A stretch of 64,000 nt of DNA from Chryseobacterium shigense. GTDB taxonomy: Bacteria; Bacteroidota; Bacteroidia; Flavobacteriales; Weeksellaceae. The position numbers and the translations under genes were made by a program. Below are positions 16,101 to 25,145 of this stretch, one piece after another. The notes beneath the pieces were generated by a model. It had not been told where the DNA came from. It worked only from the letters and a program-made list of their open reading frames with translations, and did no database searches. The stretch spans positions 171,711-235,710 of the forward strand of contig NZ_JACHLC010000005.1 in the NCBI RefSeq assembly GCF_014207845.1, in the 5' to 3' direction. How positions within the stretch are numbered: the first letter of the stretch is position 1; each line of letters begins with the position of its first letter.

Positions 16101-18183
16101 ATGAAATCTTACTCCATTTATTTTTTCCTTTATAATATTTCAGGTAATAATTTTTGATAATAAGATTTTCCGGTTTCATCAGATGCGGATCGGCTTCCAG
16201 GATTTTATCCACGGTATTTTTTGTCGTTTTAATGATGGCAGAATCATTCACAAGATCCAGCCTTTTAAAATCCACAACACCACTTTGCTGAGTTCCTAAA
16301 ATATCTCCCGGCCCTCTGAGCTGCATATCCACCTCAGAAATCTTGAATCCGTCATTCGTTTCCGTCATTGTCTTGATACGGGTTCTGCTTTCCTTCGATA
16401 ATTTATCGGAAGTCATAAGAATACAGTAGCTCTGCTCGGCACCTCTTCCTACACGGCCCCGCAGCTGATGGAGCTGGGAAAGCCCGAATCTTTCTGAACT
16501 TTCTATTACCATTACGGAAGCATTCGGAACATTTACGCCTACTTCAATCACGGTGGTAGCTACCATGATTTCCGCCTTTCCTGAGGCAAAATAATTCATG
16601 GCAATATCTTTTTCAGCAGGTTTCATTTTTCCGTGAAGCATGGTGACATTGTAATCGGAGAATGCATTCATAACATGATCTAGTCCCTCCATTAGATTTT
16701 TATAATCCAAAGTCTCGGACTCTTCAATCAGGGGATAAACAAAATAAACCTGTCTTCCTTTTCTGATCTCATCCCTGCAGAAATTATACACATAGGTTCT
16801 GTCTTTTTCACGTCTGTGAGCTGTAATGATAGGTTTTCTTCCCATCGGCATTTCATCAATAACAGAAACATCCAGGTCGGAATAAAAACTCATTGCCAAT
16901 GTTCGTGGGATAGGAGTGGCGGTCATAACCAGAATATGTGGCGGAATTTTATTTTTAGCCCATAATTTTGCCCTTTGTGCTACACCAAACCGGTGCTGCT
17001 CATCAATAATAGCCAGTCCGAGGTTCTTAAATTTTACTTTATCTTCCAGAACGGCATGGGTTCCCACCAATATGGAAAGGGTTCCGTTTTCCAGTTCTTC
17101 GTGAATGATTTTTCTTTCAGCAGTTTTGCTAGAGCCTGTCAGAAGACGGACATTGATGCCTGTTTCTTTTAAAAGATCTTTAATTCCGTTATAATGCTGC
17201 TGGGCAAGGATTTCAGTTGGGGCCATCATACAGCTCTGAAAACCATTATCCATAGCGATCAGCATCGTAAGCAAAGCCACCATAGTTTTTCCTGACCCTA
17301 CATCACCCTGAAGAAGCCTGTTCATCTGGATAGGTCTTTTCATATCCACACGGATCTCTTTCAAAACCCGTTTCTGAGCATTGGTAAGATCAAAAGGAAT
17401 ATGATGATTGTAAAAATCATTAAAATGGTCACCCACAATCGGAAACGGATTTCCTGGTGAATAGGTTTTGTGATGAAGCTTTTTTAGACCGAATCCAAGC
17501 TGGAAAAAGAAGGATTCCTCAAATTTCAGTCTGTTATCAGCTTTTTCAAAATGCTCCATGTCCTTTGGAAAATGAATATTCAAAAAAGTATGCTGTCTGG
17601 ATAAAAACCTGAATGCTTTCATCATATAATCAGGGAAATTTTCCTCAATAAGATTGGGGATCTCCTTGCAGATATTTCTTAAAACATGCTGGAAAAATCT
17701 TTGATTAAGGCCTCTTTTAGTCAGCTTTTCGGAACTTGGATAGATGGGTTTCAGACGGGTTTCGTTCTCTTTGTTTTCCTCAGCTTCAATTTCCGGGTGC
17801 GGCATGGAAAACTGACGGTTAAAAACATTTACTTTTCCGAAAATATACACTTCACGGTTTACCGGAATCTGCTCTTTCAGCCATTTTGAATACTGAAACC
17901 ATACCAGATCCATTGTTCCCGTATCATCATTGAATTTTGCAGAAAGCCTTTTTGTTTTTCCTGTCTGAATTTCCTGAACCTGTGTGATTCTTCCTTTAAG
18001 CTGTACCTCAATACTGCTTTCCTCGAGCTGTGAAACCTTATATACTTTATTTTTATCCAGGTAACGGATAGGGTAGAAGTTCAGAAGATCATCAACAGTG
18101 GATAAACCCAACACACTTTTGATGAGTTTGGCTCTGTCAGGACCAATGCCTTTTATATATTCTATGGAGGTTTCTAAAGTCAT
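16099..18183 (-). CDS. recG: ATP-dependent DNA helicase RecG
   Basis: RecG remodels stalled replication forks and branch-migrates Holliday junctions. The 694-residue protein has normal length. It starts with the wedge/OB region (SIEYIKGIGPDRAKLI; later VQLKGRITQVQEI) and has the helicase core: Walker A LLQGDVGSGKTMVAL near residue 290, the APTEILAQQH motif Ia, the DEQHRFGVAQR Walker B box, TATPIPRTLAM motif III, and the C-terminal TVIEVGVNVPNASVMVIE and QLRGRVGRG motifs. The start MTLETSIEYIKGIG fits family N-termini. It is transcribed alone on the minus strand, separated from the upstream thioredoxin-like gene by a terminator. Its stop abuts an opposing plus-strand terminator. Confidence 0.97.
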   Translation of the reverse strand: MTLETSIEYIKGIGPDRAKLIKSVLGLSTVDDLLNFYPIRYLDKNKVYKVSQLEESSIEVQLKGRITQVQEIQTGKTKRLSAKFNDDTGTMDLVWFQYSKWLKEQIPVNREVYIFGKVNVFNRQFSMPHPEIEAEENKENETRLKPIYPSSEKLTKRGLNQRFFQHVLRNICKEIPNLIEENFPDYMMKAFRFLSRQHTFLNIHFPKDMEHFEKADNRLKFEESFFFQLGFGLKKLHHKTYSPGNPFPIVGDHFNDFYNHHIPFDLTNAQKRVLKEIRVDMKRPIQMNRLLQGDVGSGKTMVALLTMLIAMDNGFQSCMMAPTEILAQQHYNGIKDLLKETGINVRLLTGSSKTAERKIIHEELENGTLSILVGTHAVLEDKVKFKNLGLAIIDEQHRFGVAQRAKLWAKNKIPPHILVMTATPIPRTLAMSFYSDLDVSVIDEMPMGRKPIITAHRREKDRTYVYNFCRDEIRKGRQVYFVYPLIEESETLDYKNLMEGLDHVMNAFSDYNVTMLHGKMKPAEKDIAMNYFASGKAEIMVATTVIEVGVNVPNASVMVIESSERFGLSQLHQLRGRVGRGAEQSYCILMTSDKLSKESRTRIKTMTETNDGFKISEVDMQLRGPGDILGTQQSGVVDFKRLDLVNDSAIIKTTKNTVDKILEADPHLMKPENLIIKNYYLKYYKGKNKWSKIS

Positions 18184-18258
18184 TTTAAAAATGAGCCCTA
18201 ATTTCGGGAAAATAGGCTTAAGATTAAAATTTTTCTCTTAAATATTGACTGTAAAATC

Positions 18259-18288
18259 AAAAAAACGGCTTTCAAAAATTGAAAGCCG
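18259..18288 (-). terminator. Rho-independent terminator after the thioredoxin-like gene
   Basis: A perfect 10-bp stem (plus strand CGGCTTTCAA at 18266 and its complement to 18288) with a 3-base loop; on the minus strand it is followed by seven T residues. Confidence 0.88.
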
Positions 18289-18297
18289 CCATATTAT

Positions 18298-18831
18298 TTA
18301 ATCTTTTATTTTAGATTTGAATTTTTTCTGATAATCTTCCCACTGTTCCCTGGAACGGATCTTTTTGAAAAAATCTTTTGAAATGAACTCTAAATAAGGT
18401 TCAAGTTCCTTTGCAGACAGTTCTCCTTGAAGAATAGTAATTGGGCCGCCGTTCTCATCCAGAAATACGGTACTTGGAACTGCTCCTACATTCATATATT
18501 GAGTGAATTCATGCAGGGAATTTCTTCCTTTTTTATGTTCGGTATTATCATTGGAAAATGTTCTTCCAAAAACATCAATAGGTTTTTTTTCTTCAGCATT
18601 GAATTTTACCGGATAATAATTTTCATTCAGGATCTGGGCAATGATTTCGTGACCATATGTTTTCTTATCCATAATTTTACATGGGCCGCACCAGTCTGCA
18701 TAAAAATCGATCAGGATTTTCTTGGGATTTTCTTTTTGGGCTTTTAAAGCTTCTTCAATAGTCATCCATTTTACCTGGGCAAAACTGAAGTTTAGTAATA
18801 GTAAAAGTATTATGCTTATAATTTTTTTCAT
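18298..18831 (-). CDS. Exported thioredoxin-fold protein
   Basis: A 177-residue protein with a signal peptide (MKKIISIILLLLLNFSFAQ) and a thioredoxin fold. The redox motif is DFYADWCGPCKIMDK at about residues 42-56, with Cys-Gly-Pro-Cys as in true thioredoxins, and the cis-proline is seen in NVGAVPSTVFLDENG. The position after the signal peptide places it in the periplasm, where it may reduce or transfer disulfides; a DsbD- or TlpA-like partner is not encoded nearby. A region of about 30 residues between the active site and the cis-proline contains charged inserts (KKPIDVFGRTFSNDNTEHKKG). It lies 41 bases downstream of a POT transporter gene and ends at a strong terminator. Confidence 0.85.
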   Translation of the reverse strand: MKKIISIILLLLLNFSFAQVKWMTIEEALKAQKENPKKILIDFYADWCGPCKIMDKKTYGHEIIAQILNENYYPVKFNAEEKKPIDVFGRTFSNDNTEHKKGRNSLHEFTQYMNVGAVPSTVFLDENGGPITILQGELSAKELEPYLEFISKDFFKKIRSREQWEDYQKKFKSKIKD

Positions 18832-18872
18832 AATTTGATCTTTAAGTAAAAATAAGCATAATCCGGCTTACT

Positions 18873-20384
18873 TTATTTTACATCCTGCATTAATTTTTTC
18901 ACAAACGGAGATATCAAAATTAATACCACACCGGCAATTACCGCATATAATCCCAATTGTTTATATCCATCAGTGTAAGTGATCAAAGCATCATAGTTGG
19001 TTGAACCTTCTTTTGCCGTAGCAAGTCCGGCTCCTATAATTCCTGCAACATACTGCCCATAAGCCGAAGCCAGGAACCACATTCCCATCATCATTCCCTG
19101 AAGGTTTTTGGTTGAAAGCTTTGTCATGATTGATAACCCGATAGGTGAAAGACAAAGCTCCCCGAGGGTAATGATTAATAATGCAAGGGTAAAAAAGTTC
19201 AGTGATGTTATTCCCTGAAGGTCTGCGAAAAGCCTGGTTGCAAATAAAACATAGTAACCAATTCCAAGGAAAATAAATCCTAACCCGAATTTAACGATGG
19301 TATTGGGCTCAATTTTTCTTTTATTCAGCCATATCCAAAGAAGCCCGATAAGTGGAGCAAGGAAAATAATGAAAAATGCTCCGCCTGAATTATTCACTCC
19401 GTTCGGGTCTAACCCGAAAAGATCTTTATTAAGGTTTTTAGCCGCGAAAATACTTAGTGAGCCGCCACTTTGCTCATAAATTCCCCAGAATAAAATAGAG
19501 AAAATAATGAAAACCAGAGCCGCCCAAAGTTTTTTACGTTCTGAAGGTGTTACTTTAGACATTTCATAGAACAGATAGATCAATGTCAAAGGCCCGATGG
19601 TCCACATAAAATAATCCGTATATTCTGTTTTGGCTACCATTGTCATAATAATAGGAACAAATACAAGAGATAATATATAAACACCGTATTCTTTCCATTT
19701 TGGCATTGGAGCAGATTTTACTTCGGCTAAAGGATGACCCGGCTGAAGACCAATGGTTCCCAATGTTCTTTGGGTAAAAATAAAGTTGATAAGGCTGATT
19801 ACCATTACTATGGCAGCAAGCCCGAAAGCAATATTCCATCTCATTTCTTCCGGAATGGTATTGCCCAGGAATTCTCCTTTTCCGATAGCAATACATAGAT
19901 ATCCTCCCAGTAAAGCTCCCAGGTTGATTCCTGCATAAAAAAGAGAAAAACCGGCATCTGCACGTGAATCGTTGGGTTTGTAAAGCTGTCCGACCATAGA
20001 TGAGATATTTGGTTTGAAGAACCCTGTTCCTACTACAGTAAATGCAATTCCTAAGAAAAAGAATTTATGCGGGTCGGCTGCCAGGATCAAACTTCCGGCG
20101 ATCATCAGAAGTCCGCCCCAGAAGAGAGATTTTCTGAATCCGAGAATTTTGTCCGCGAAAAGTCCGCCCACAAAGGTAAAAGCATATACGAATGCTTGGG
20201 TGGCACCATACTGAAGGTTGGCTTCTTTTTCATGGAAATTAAGCTGTGAGATCATGAAGAAAACCAGCATTCCGCGCATTCCGTAGAAACAGAAACGTTC
20301 CCACATTTCAGAGAAAAACAGGCTCCAGATCTGCTTGGGATATTTTCCTTTGAAATTTTGTATTTCATCTAAAGTTAAGCTCAT
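18873..20384 (-). CDS. POT/PTR family proton-coupled peptide transporter (first of three)
   Basis: A 503-residue major-facilitator transporter that would import di- and tripeptides with protons. The first helix carries the POT signature E-x-x-E-R in FFSEMWERFCFYGMRGML, and helix 4-5 has the second signature GTGFFKPNISSMVG, followed by DAGFSLFYAGINLGALLGG. The late signature GELCLSPIGLSIMTKLS is present. Twelve or more hydrophobic segments are spread along the chain. It is one of three POT genes on this strand, together with dipeptidyl peptidase IV, and lies 22 bases downstream of a YhcG-type nuclease gene. Specific peptide preference cannot be inferred. Confidence 0.92.
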   Translation of the reverse strand: MSLTLDEIQNFKGKYPKQIWSLFFSEMWERFCFYGMRGMLVFFMISQLNFHEKEANLQYGATQAFVYAFTFVGGLFADKILGFRKSLFWGGLLMIAGSLILAADPHKFFFLGIAFTVVGTGFFKPNISSMVGQLYKPNDSRADAGFSLFYAGINLGALLGGYLCIAIGKGEFLGNTIPEEMRWNIAFGLAAIVMVISLINFIFTQRTLGTIGLQPGHPLAEVKSAPMPKWKEYGVYILSLVFVPIIMTMVAKTEYTDYFMWTIGPLTLIYLFYEMSKVTPSERKKLWAALVFIIFSILFWGIYEQSGGSLSIFAAKNLNKDLFGLDPNGVNNSGGAFFIIFLAPLIGLLWIWLNKRKIEPNTIVKFGLGFIFLGIGYYVLFATRLFADLQGITSLNFFTLALLIITLGELCLSPIGLSIMTKLSTKNLQGMMMGMWFLASAYGQYVAGIIGAGLATAKEGSTNYDALITYTDGYKQLGLYAVIAGVVLILISPFVKKLMQDVK

Positions 20385-20406
20385 AATTGTATATGATTGA
20401 TTTTAA

Positions 20407-21402
20407 TTAAGGGTTGTTATTGTTATTTTGGTCCAGTTCAAAACGGATTCTGTCCTGGTCTATGATTTCTTTTAATTCTTCTTCTTTTGGAAGATAGAGA
20501 AGGTATTTACTGGCAAAAAGATTGTTTTTGTCGTTCAGGACAGAATATTTCACGATAGTTTCGTCTTTTTCCGAGCAAAGTAGAATTCCGATGGTGGGAT
20601 TGTCTCCTTCACTTCGTTTCAGATCATCATACATCCTTACATACATATCGATCTGCCCGATGTCCTGATGGGAAAGTTCTCCGGTTTTAAGATCAATAAT
20701 GACAAAGCATTTTAAGATATAATTGTAGAAAACCAAATCAATATAAAAATCGGAAGTGTCAGTAGAAATATGTTGCTGCCTGGCAACAAAGGCAAATCCT
20801 TTTCCAAACTCAAGCAAAAATTTCTGAATATGATCTATAATGGCTGTTTCAATTTCTTTTTCTGAAATTTTCTGATCTGATGTTAAGCCCAGGAATTCAA
20901 AAATATAGGGATCTTTTAAAATACTATGGATATTTTCTGCCGGAGATTTTTTATGTTCCAGAACTCTTTCGTAGGCTAGAGAATTGATTTGTCTTTTTAG
21001 GTCTCTGTAATTCCAATTATTTTGAATGGCTTCATTGATGTAATAATTTATTTTATCAGTATGATCAAGCCTTATAAGCAATCTGTAATGAGTCCAGCTC
21101 AATTCGTGACGCAATGCGTCACAAATTGGAAATACCTGATAAAAAGACCGCATATTTCTTAAATTACTCTCATCAAAACCTTTTCCAAATTCCAGAGAAA
21201 GTTTCTTGGAAAGATTTTTTAAGGTTTGCTTTCCGTACTCAGCCCGCTCTTTTCCTTGCTGTTCATCTTCTACAATAAGTTTTCCGATTTGCCAGTAAGT
21301 AAGCAGTAAAGTAGAATTCGCAATCCGAAACACTTTTTCGCGCGACTGCCTAATAATTTCCTTTACGGACTGAAATAAAGAATCTTCGGAAATTTCCATC
21401 AT
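20407..21402 (-). CDS. YhcG/DUF1016-type PD-(D/E)XK nuclease domain protein
   Basis: A 331-residue protein of the DUF1016/YhcG family. The N-terminal half (about residues 10-150) is the winged-helix-like DUF1016 region, with LLLTYWQIGKLIVEDEQQG, FGKGFDESNLRNMRSFY and LSWTHYRLLIRLD. The C-terminal half is a predicted restriction-like nuclease: SDFYIDLVFYNYILKCFVII followed by DLKTG, giving an Asp and a D-x-K in place of the more usual E-x-K, then IGQIDMYVRMYDD. Such proteins are linked with DNA turnover and genome defence but the biological role is unsettled. It is a single gene placed between two peptide-transporter genes, with no partner restriction or toxin gene visible. Confidence 0.82.
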   Translation of the reverse strand: MMEISEDSLFQSVKEIIRQSREKVFRIANSTLLLTYWQIGKLIVEDEQQGKERAEYGKQTLKNLSKKLSLEFGKGFDESNLRNMRSFYQVFPICDALRHELSWTHYRLLIRLDHTDKINYYINEAIQNNWNYRDLKRQINSLAYERVLEHKKSPAENIHSILKDPYIFEFLGLTSDQKISEKEIETAIIDHIQKFLLEFGKGFAFVARQQHISTDTSDFYIDLVFYNYILKCFVIIDLKTGELSHQDIGQIDMYVRMYDDLKRSEGDNPTIGILLCSEKDETIVKYSVLNDKNNLFASKYLLYLPKEEELKEIIDQDRIRFELDQNNNNNP

Positions 21403-21410
21403 ACGAAAAT

Positions 21411-21436
21411 AAAAAAAACCTCTGACTTAGCAGAGG
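21411..21436 (-). terminator. Terminator after the second POT gene
   Basis: CCTCTG and CAGAGG, extendable by A-T pairs, form the stem; on the minus strand eight T residues follow. It lies just upstream of the nuclease gene start at 21402, so that gene needs its own promoter or readthrough. Confidence 0.8.
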
Positions 21437-21460
21437 TTTTATACTATTTTATTGATGGGG

Positions 21461-23215
21461 TTATTTTACACCATGCATCATTTTCTTTAAGATAGGTGAA
21501 AGCAGTGCCAAAATAACGGATGCAATACCACAAAGAACTACGAAAACCATAAAGAATTCGAATAGGTTGTGGATCTCAAATCCTGCAAATGTAGGATTGT
21601 GCAATGGTAACTGGGCTTTTTCAAATGCTGCTGTCTGTTCAGCAGTTAATGTTACTTTTTTGTTTAAAACATCCTGAAGATTTACTCCAATTTCTTCCGC
21701 TTTTTTAAATTTATCACCTGTTGCAGGGATAAGTGCTCCCAATGATCCTGCCAGCGCATAGCCTGCCGCATTGGAAATAAAGAATACCCCATATAGTAAT
21801 GAAGCGAATCTCTTTGGAGCAAGTTTACCAACCAATGATAAACCAATTGGAGATAAGCAAAGCTCACCACAAGTCTGGATGAAGTATAGAAGCATTAACC
21901 ATTTGATGGCCAATAATCCTGAATTTCCAAGATCTTTTACATTGTGTGCAATGATGAAGTAAGAAAGTGCGATCAATGCCAATCCCATTGCCTGCTTGAA
22001 AGGTGATACCGGCTCTTTTCCTTTTGCTCTCAATTTGTCCCATGTTAAACTGAATGGAACTGCCAAAAGAACTACGAAAATACCATTGAAGATCTGAACC
22101 ATTGAAGGTGGCATATTCCAACCGAAAATGTTTCTGTCTGTCTGGTTATCTGCGATGAATGTTAATGAAGAACCAGCCTGTTCGAATGCTGCCCAGAAGA
22201 AAATAATAAAGAAGGATACAATGTAAATTACCCAGATTCTTTGTCTTTCCACTTTATTTTCAGCAGAAGTCATGATGAGGAAGGCCAGGGAAATACCTGC
22301 AGCATAAATGAAAGGATAAATGATTCCTTTGATTAACTGCCCCATTTCCACAGAGTTAAATCCGAATTCTCCAACAAGCAAATACCTGAATGCGAAGAAT
22401 AAAACCACGAAAATAAGTCCGGTAATACCTAGAGAAGCTCCGGTGAATTTTGCTGTCTGGGTTTCACCTTCTTCAAAATCTGCACTTGTATTGTTTTTGG
22501 GTAATCCACCGATAGGTCTTCCTTCCGGAGTTACCACATATTTATTTTTAAGGATAAAGAATGTTACCGTTCCAATGATCATAGCAATTGAAGCGGCTAA
22601 AAATCCCCATTTGAAAGCGAAAATATCTCTTACTCCTGTAGCAGCATCTTTCACGTCTCCAACGTATGGACAGATGAACTGGCCCAGGAATGCTCCAATG
22701 TTGATTCCCATATAGAAAATGGTGAAAGCAGAGTCTAATTTGGATTTTTCCTGCTTGGGATAAAGACTTCCCACCATTGATGAAATATTAGGTTTGAAAA
22801 ATCCATTACCGAAAATGATAACGAATAAAGCTAACCACATAATCATTTTAGAGCTGCCTAAGTCTGCAGAGAAAGTAGAAGCACTGATAAAAAGCAAAAA
22901 CTGGCCGATAGCCATTAAAGATCCACCGATTAAGATGGCATTTCTGTTTCCGATATATTTATCTGCAATGAAACCTCCCAAAAGAGGTGTTAAATAACAT
23001 AAAGCCAAAAATCCACCATAGATGATTGCTGCGTCCGCTTCTTTTATCAATAAGGAATTTACCATGAAGAGCGTTAAAAGTGCTCTCATCCCATAAAAGT
23101 TGAAACGCTCCCACATTTCTGTTCCGAAAAGAACCCACAATCCTTTTGGATGCCTTGAATTCTTATTCTCTACAAGTTCATCCGGTTTCGGACTTAATGC
23201 TTCAATATTATCCAT
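21461..23215 (-). CDS. POT/PTR family proton-coupled peptide transporter (second of three)
   Basis: A 584-residue POT transporter. The start at 23215 (MDNIEALSPKPDEL) is chosen over an ATG 19 codons upstream because the extension is basic, unlike a transporter N-terminus, and runs into the terminator region of the next gene. Signatures are TEMWERFNFYGMRALLTLF (E-x-x-E-R), FGNGFFKPNISSMVGSLYP, DSAFTIFYMGINIGAFLG and GELCLSPIGLSLVGKLAP. A long loop of about 70 residues precedes the last helices (residues about 505-555). It imports small peptides with protons by family. The gene has its own terminator downstream. Confidence 0.92.
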   Translation of the reverse strand: MDNIEALSPKPDELVENKNSRHPKGLWVLFGTEMWERFNFYGMRALLTLFMVNSLLIKEADAAIIYGGFLALCYLTPLLGGFIADKYIGNRNAILIGGSLMAIGQFLLFISASTFSADLGSSKMIMWLALFVIIFGNGFFKPNISSMVGSLYPKQEKSKLDSAFTIFYMGINIGAFLGQFICPYVGDVKDAATGVRDIFAFKWGFLAASIAMIIGTVTFFILKNKYVVTPEGRPIGGLPKNNTSADFEEGETQTAKFTGASLGITGLIFVVLFFAFRYLLVGEFGFNSVEMGQLIKGIIYPFIYAAGISLAFLIMTSAENKVERQRIWVIYIVSFFIIFFWAAFEQAGSSLTFIADNQTDRNIFGWNMPPSMVQIFNGIFVVLLAVPFSLTWDKLRAKGKEPVSPFKQAMGLALIALSYFIIAHNVKDLGNSGLLAIKWLMLLYFIQTCGELCLSPIGLSLVGKLAPKRFASLLYGVFFISNAAGYALAGSLGALIPATGDKFKKAEEIGVNLQDVLNKKVTLTAEQTAAFEKAQLPLHNPTFAGFEIHNLFEFFMVFVVLCGIASVILALLSPILKKMMHGVK

Positions 23216-23294
23216 TCTATTGTTAATTTTTGTTAAGACTGACAAATATAGTTTTTTTTGGGTTTTTGGCAAGGTTTTAATTTTATATTTAAAT

Positions 23295-23323
23295 AAAAAA
23301 GCTGCAGAACGAGTCCGCAGCTT
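23295..23323 (-). terminator. Terminator after the third POT gene
   Basis: AAGCTGC and GCAGCTT form a 7-bp stem with an 11-base loop; on the minus strand it is followed by a run of T residues. Confidence 0.75.
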
Positions 23324-23347
23324 GATATTCTTTATGATAAATAAGGA

Positions 23348-25003
23348 TTAATGCCCTTTTTCTTTCATGATCCTGTTTAATCTTTTTAACATAGAAAGGC
23401 CTAAAAGTGTCGCAAATATTAACAAAGCAAAGTTAACAAGAAAGTAATTCATTTTATTGTCATAGCTGTACCATGTGCTTGCCAGGATTCCTGAAAGTTT
23501 GTTTCCTACCGAGTTGGCAAGGAAGAAACCTCCCATCATCAATGCTGTAATTCTTGCCGGTGAAAGTTTGGAAACAAAGGATAATCCCATTGGAGAAAGG
23601 CATAATTCCCCAACGGTAATTACTCCGTAACCGGCAACAAGCCATAGAGGAGAAACCTTCACTGCTCCGTTGTCTCCGGCCATAACGGCAAGAACCATCA
23701 CTAAACATGATAATCCTGAGATAAATAATCCCAGAACAATTTTTGTAGGGGTTAAAGGCTCTTTCCCTTTTCTTCTTAATAAAGCCCAGAATCCTACAAT
23801 GACAGGAGTGAGGGCAATTACCCAGAACGGATTGATGGACTGAAATAATTCCGTATTGTATAAATAGACTTTAGTTTCAGGATTTTTCTCTAAAGCTGCA
23901 CGCTGTTCAGGAGAAATATTTTTAAAATATACATCTTTTCCGGTTTCTTTAATGGTATTTCCTTCTTTATCTTTCTGAGACTGGAATTGGTTATCATATA
24001 CCGGAACTTCTTTATTTTCATAGCTCTTCCCGTCCACCATATAAATGCTTTCAAGAGGCTTTTCCAACGAAGCAGGAACGCTTCTGTCCGTATAATAATT
24101 GGCCCATCTTGTAAGAGCTGTACCGTTTTGTTTAAAAACCGCCCAGAAGAACATACTGATCATAAATACGGAAAGCAGGGCTCCGATTGAAGGTTTTTCT
24201 TCAGGTTTAGCCTTAAAGTAAAGGGATGCATAGAAGTAAATAACAGGTACACAGGCAAAAATAAAGGCGTCTGTACTGTCGCTTCCGAAAATATTTCCTG
24301 GAATAAACCATACTATAGCTCCTACCGCAATGGCAGGGACAAAAACTTTGATCAGAATTTCAGAAAGTTTGGTGTCTCCTTCTTCTACAGGTTTCATCTG
24401 TGCAGCATGGATGTAGTGTTTTCTTCCGATGGTGAAGATGATAAGCCCTACAAGCATTCCTACTCCTGCAGTAATGAAAGCTTCACCCCATCCGAATTTA
24501 TTACGCATAAAAGCAGCAATAATATTACAGATAAATGCCCCGATATTGATTCCCATGTAGAAAATATTATACCCGGAGTCTTTATTGGCTTTGTAAGGAT
24601 CCTCAGAATATAGGTTTCCTAAAAGTGTGGAAATAGTAGGCTTAAAGAAACCGTTTCCAATGATAATCAATGCCAATGAACCGTAAAAAAGAGGTAATTC
24701 TTTGAAGACTCCCATTCCTATATATCCGGCAGCCATGAGGACTCCTCCCAAATAAATGGATTTAATATATCCTAAAACCCTGTCAGCCAAAAAGCCTCCA
24801 AGAAAAGGGGTAAGATAGGTTAAGGCGATGTAAGTTCCGAAAATATCATCTGCAGTTTTGTCCGGAAGTCCAAGCCCTCCTTTCAGCCCGGTAGGCTCAA
24901 TGACATAAAGAACAAAGATTCCGAGAATGAGATAGTACCCGAAACGCTCCCACATTTCTGTAAAAAAGAGGAAAGGCAGGCCTTTAGGATGTTTAGTCTT
25001 CAT
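23348..25003 (-). CDS. POT/PTR family proton-coupled peptide transporter (third of three)
   Basis: A 551-residue POT transporter, the most divergent of the three. The start at 25003 (MKTKHPKGLPFLFFTEMWER) is chosen over a frame that extends 35 codons upstream with AT-rich, atypical sequence. E-x-x-E-R is intact, the second signature reads IGNGFFKPTISTLLGNLY, and GELCLSPMGLSFVSKLSP is present. Between helices near residues 290-380 there is a hydrophilic insert with VPVYDNQFQSQKDKEG and NPETKVYLYNTE that the other two lack, probably a periplasmic or cytoplasmic domain. The gene is directly downstream of dipeptidyl peptidase IV, though a terminator lies in between the peptidase and the genes below. 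Confidence 0.92.
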   Translation of the reverse strand: MKTKHPKGLPFLFFTEMWERFGYYLILGIFVLYVIEPTGLKGGLGLPDKTADDIFGTYIALTYLTPFLGGFLADRVLGYIKSIYLGGVLMAAGYIGMGVFKELPLFYGSLALIIIGNGFFKPTISTLLGNLYSEDPYKANKDSGYNIFYMGINIGAFICNIIAAFMRNKFGWGEAFITAGVGMLVGLIIFTIGRKHYIHAAQMKPVEEGDTKLSEILIKVFVPAIAVGAIVWFIPGNIFGSDSTDAFIFACVPVIYFYASLYFKAKPEEKPSIGALLSVFMISMFFWAVFKQNGTALTRWANYYTDRSVPASLEKPLESIYMVDGKSYENKEVPVYDNQFQSQKDKEGNTIKETGKDVYFKNISPEQRAALEKNPETKVYLYNTELFQSINPFWVIALTPVIVGFWALLRRKGKEPLTPTKIVLGLFISGLSCLVMVLAVMAGDNGAVKVSPLWLVAGYGVITVGELCLSPMGLSFVSKLSPARITALMMGGFFLANSVGNKLSGILASTWYSYDNKMNYFLVNFALLIFATLLGLSMLKRLNRIMKEKGH

Positions 25004-25095
25004 ATAATCAATTTTCAAATTTCCCAAAAATAGGTTTTTAATTTTAATTGATAAAATAAATAATATATCATACAAACGATTAATAAAATAAATAC

Positions 25096-25121
25096 AAAAA
25101 CCTCCCAATTAAATTGAGAGG
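25096..25121 (-). terminator. Terminator after dipeptidyl peptidase IV
   Basis: CCTCCCAATT and AATTGAGAGG form a 10-bp stem with one mismatch; the minus-strand side continues with T residues. Confidence 0.75.
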
Positions 25122-25145
25122 TTTTTAAATCTTATTACAAAGAAT

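Noticed and set aside
23216..23272. Upstream ATG of the second POT gene
   Set aside because: The extra residues are basic and transporter-atypical and extend towards the neighbouring terminator; MDNIEAL start kept.
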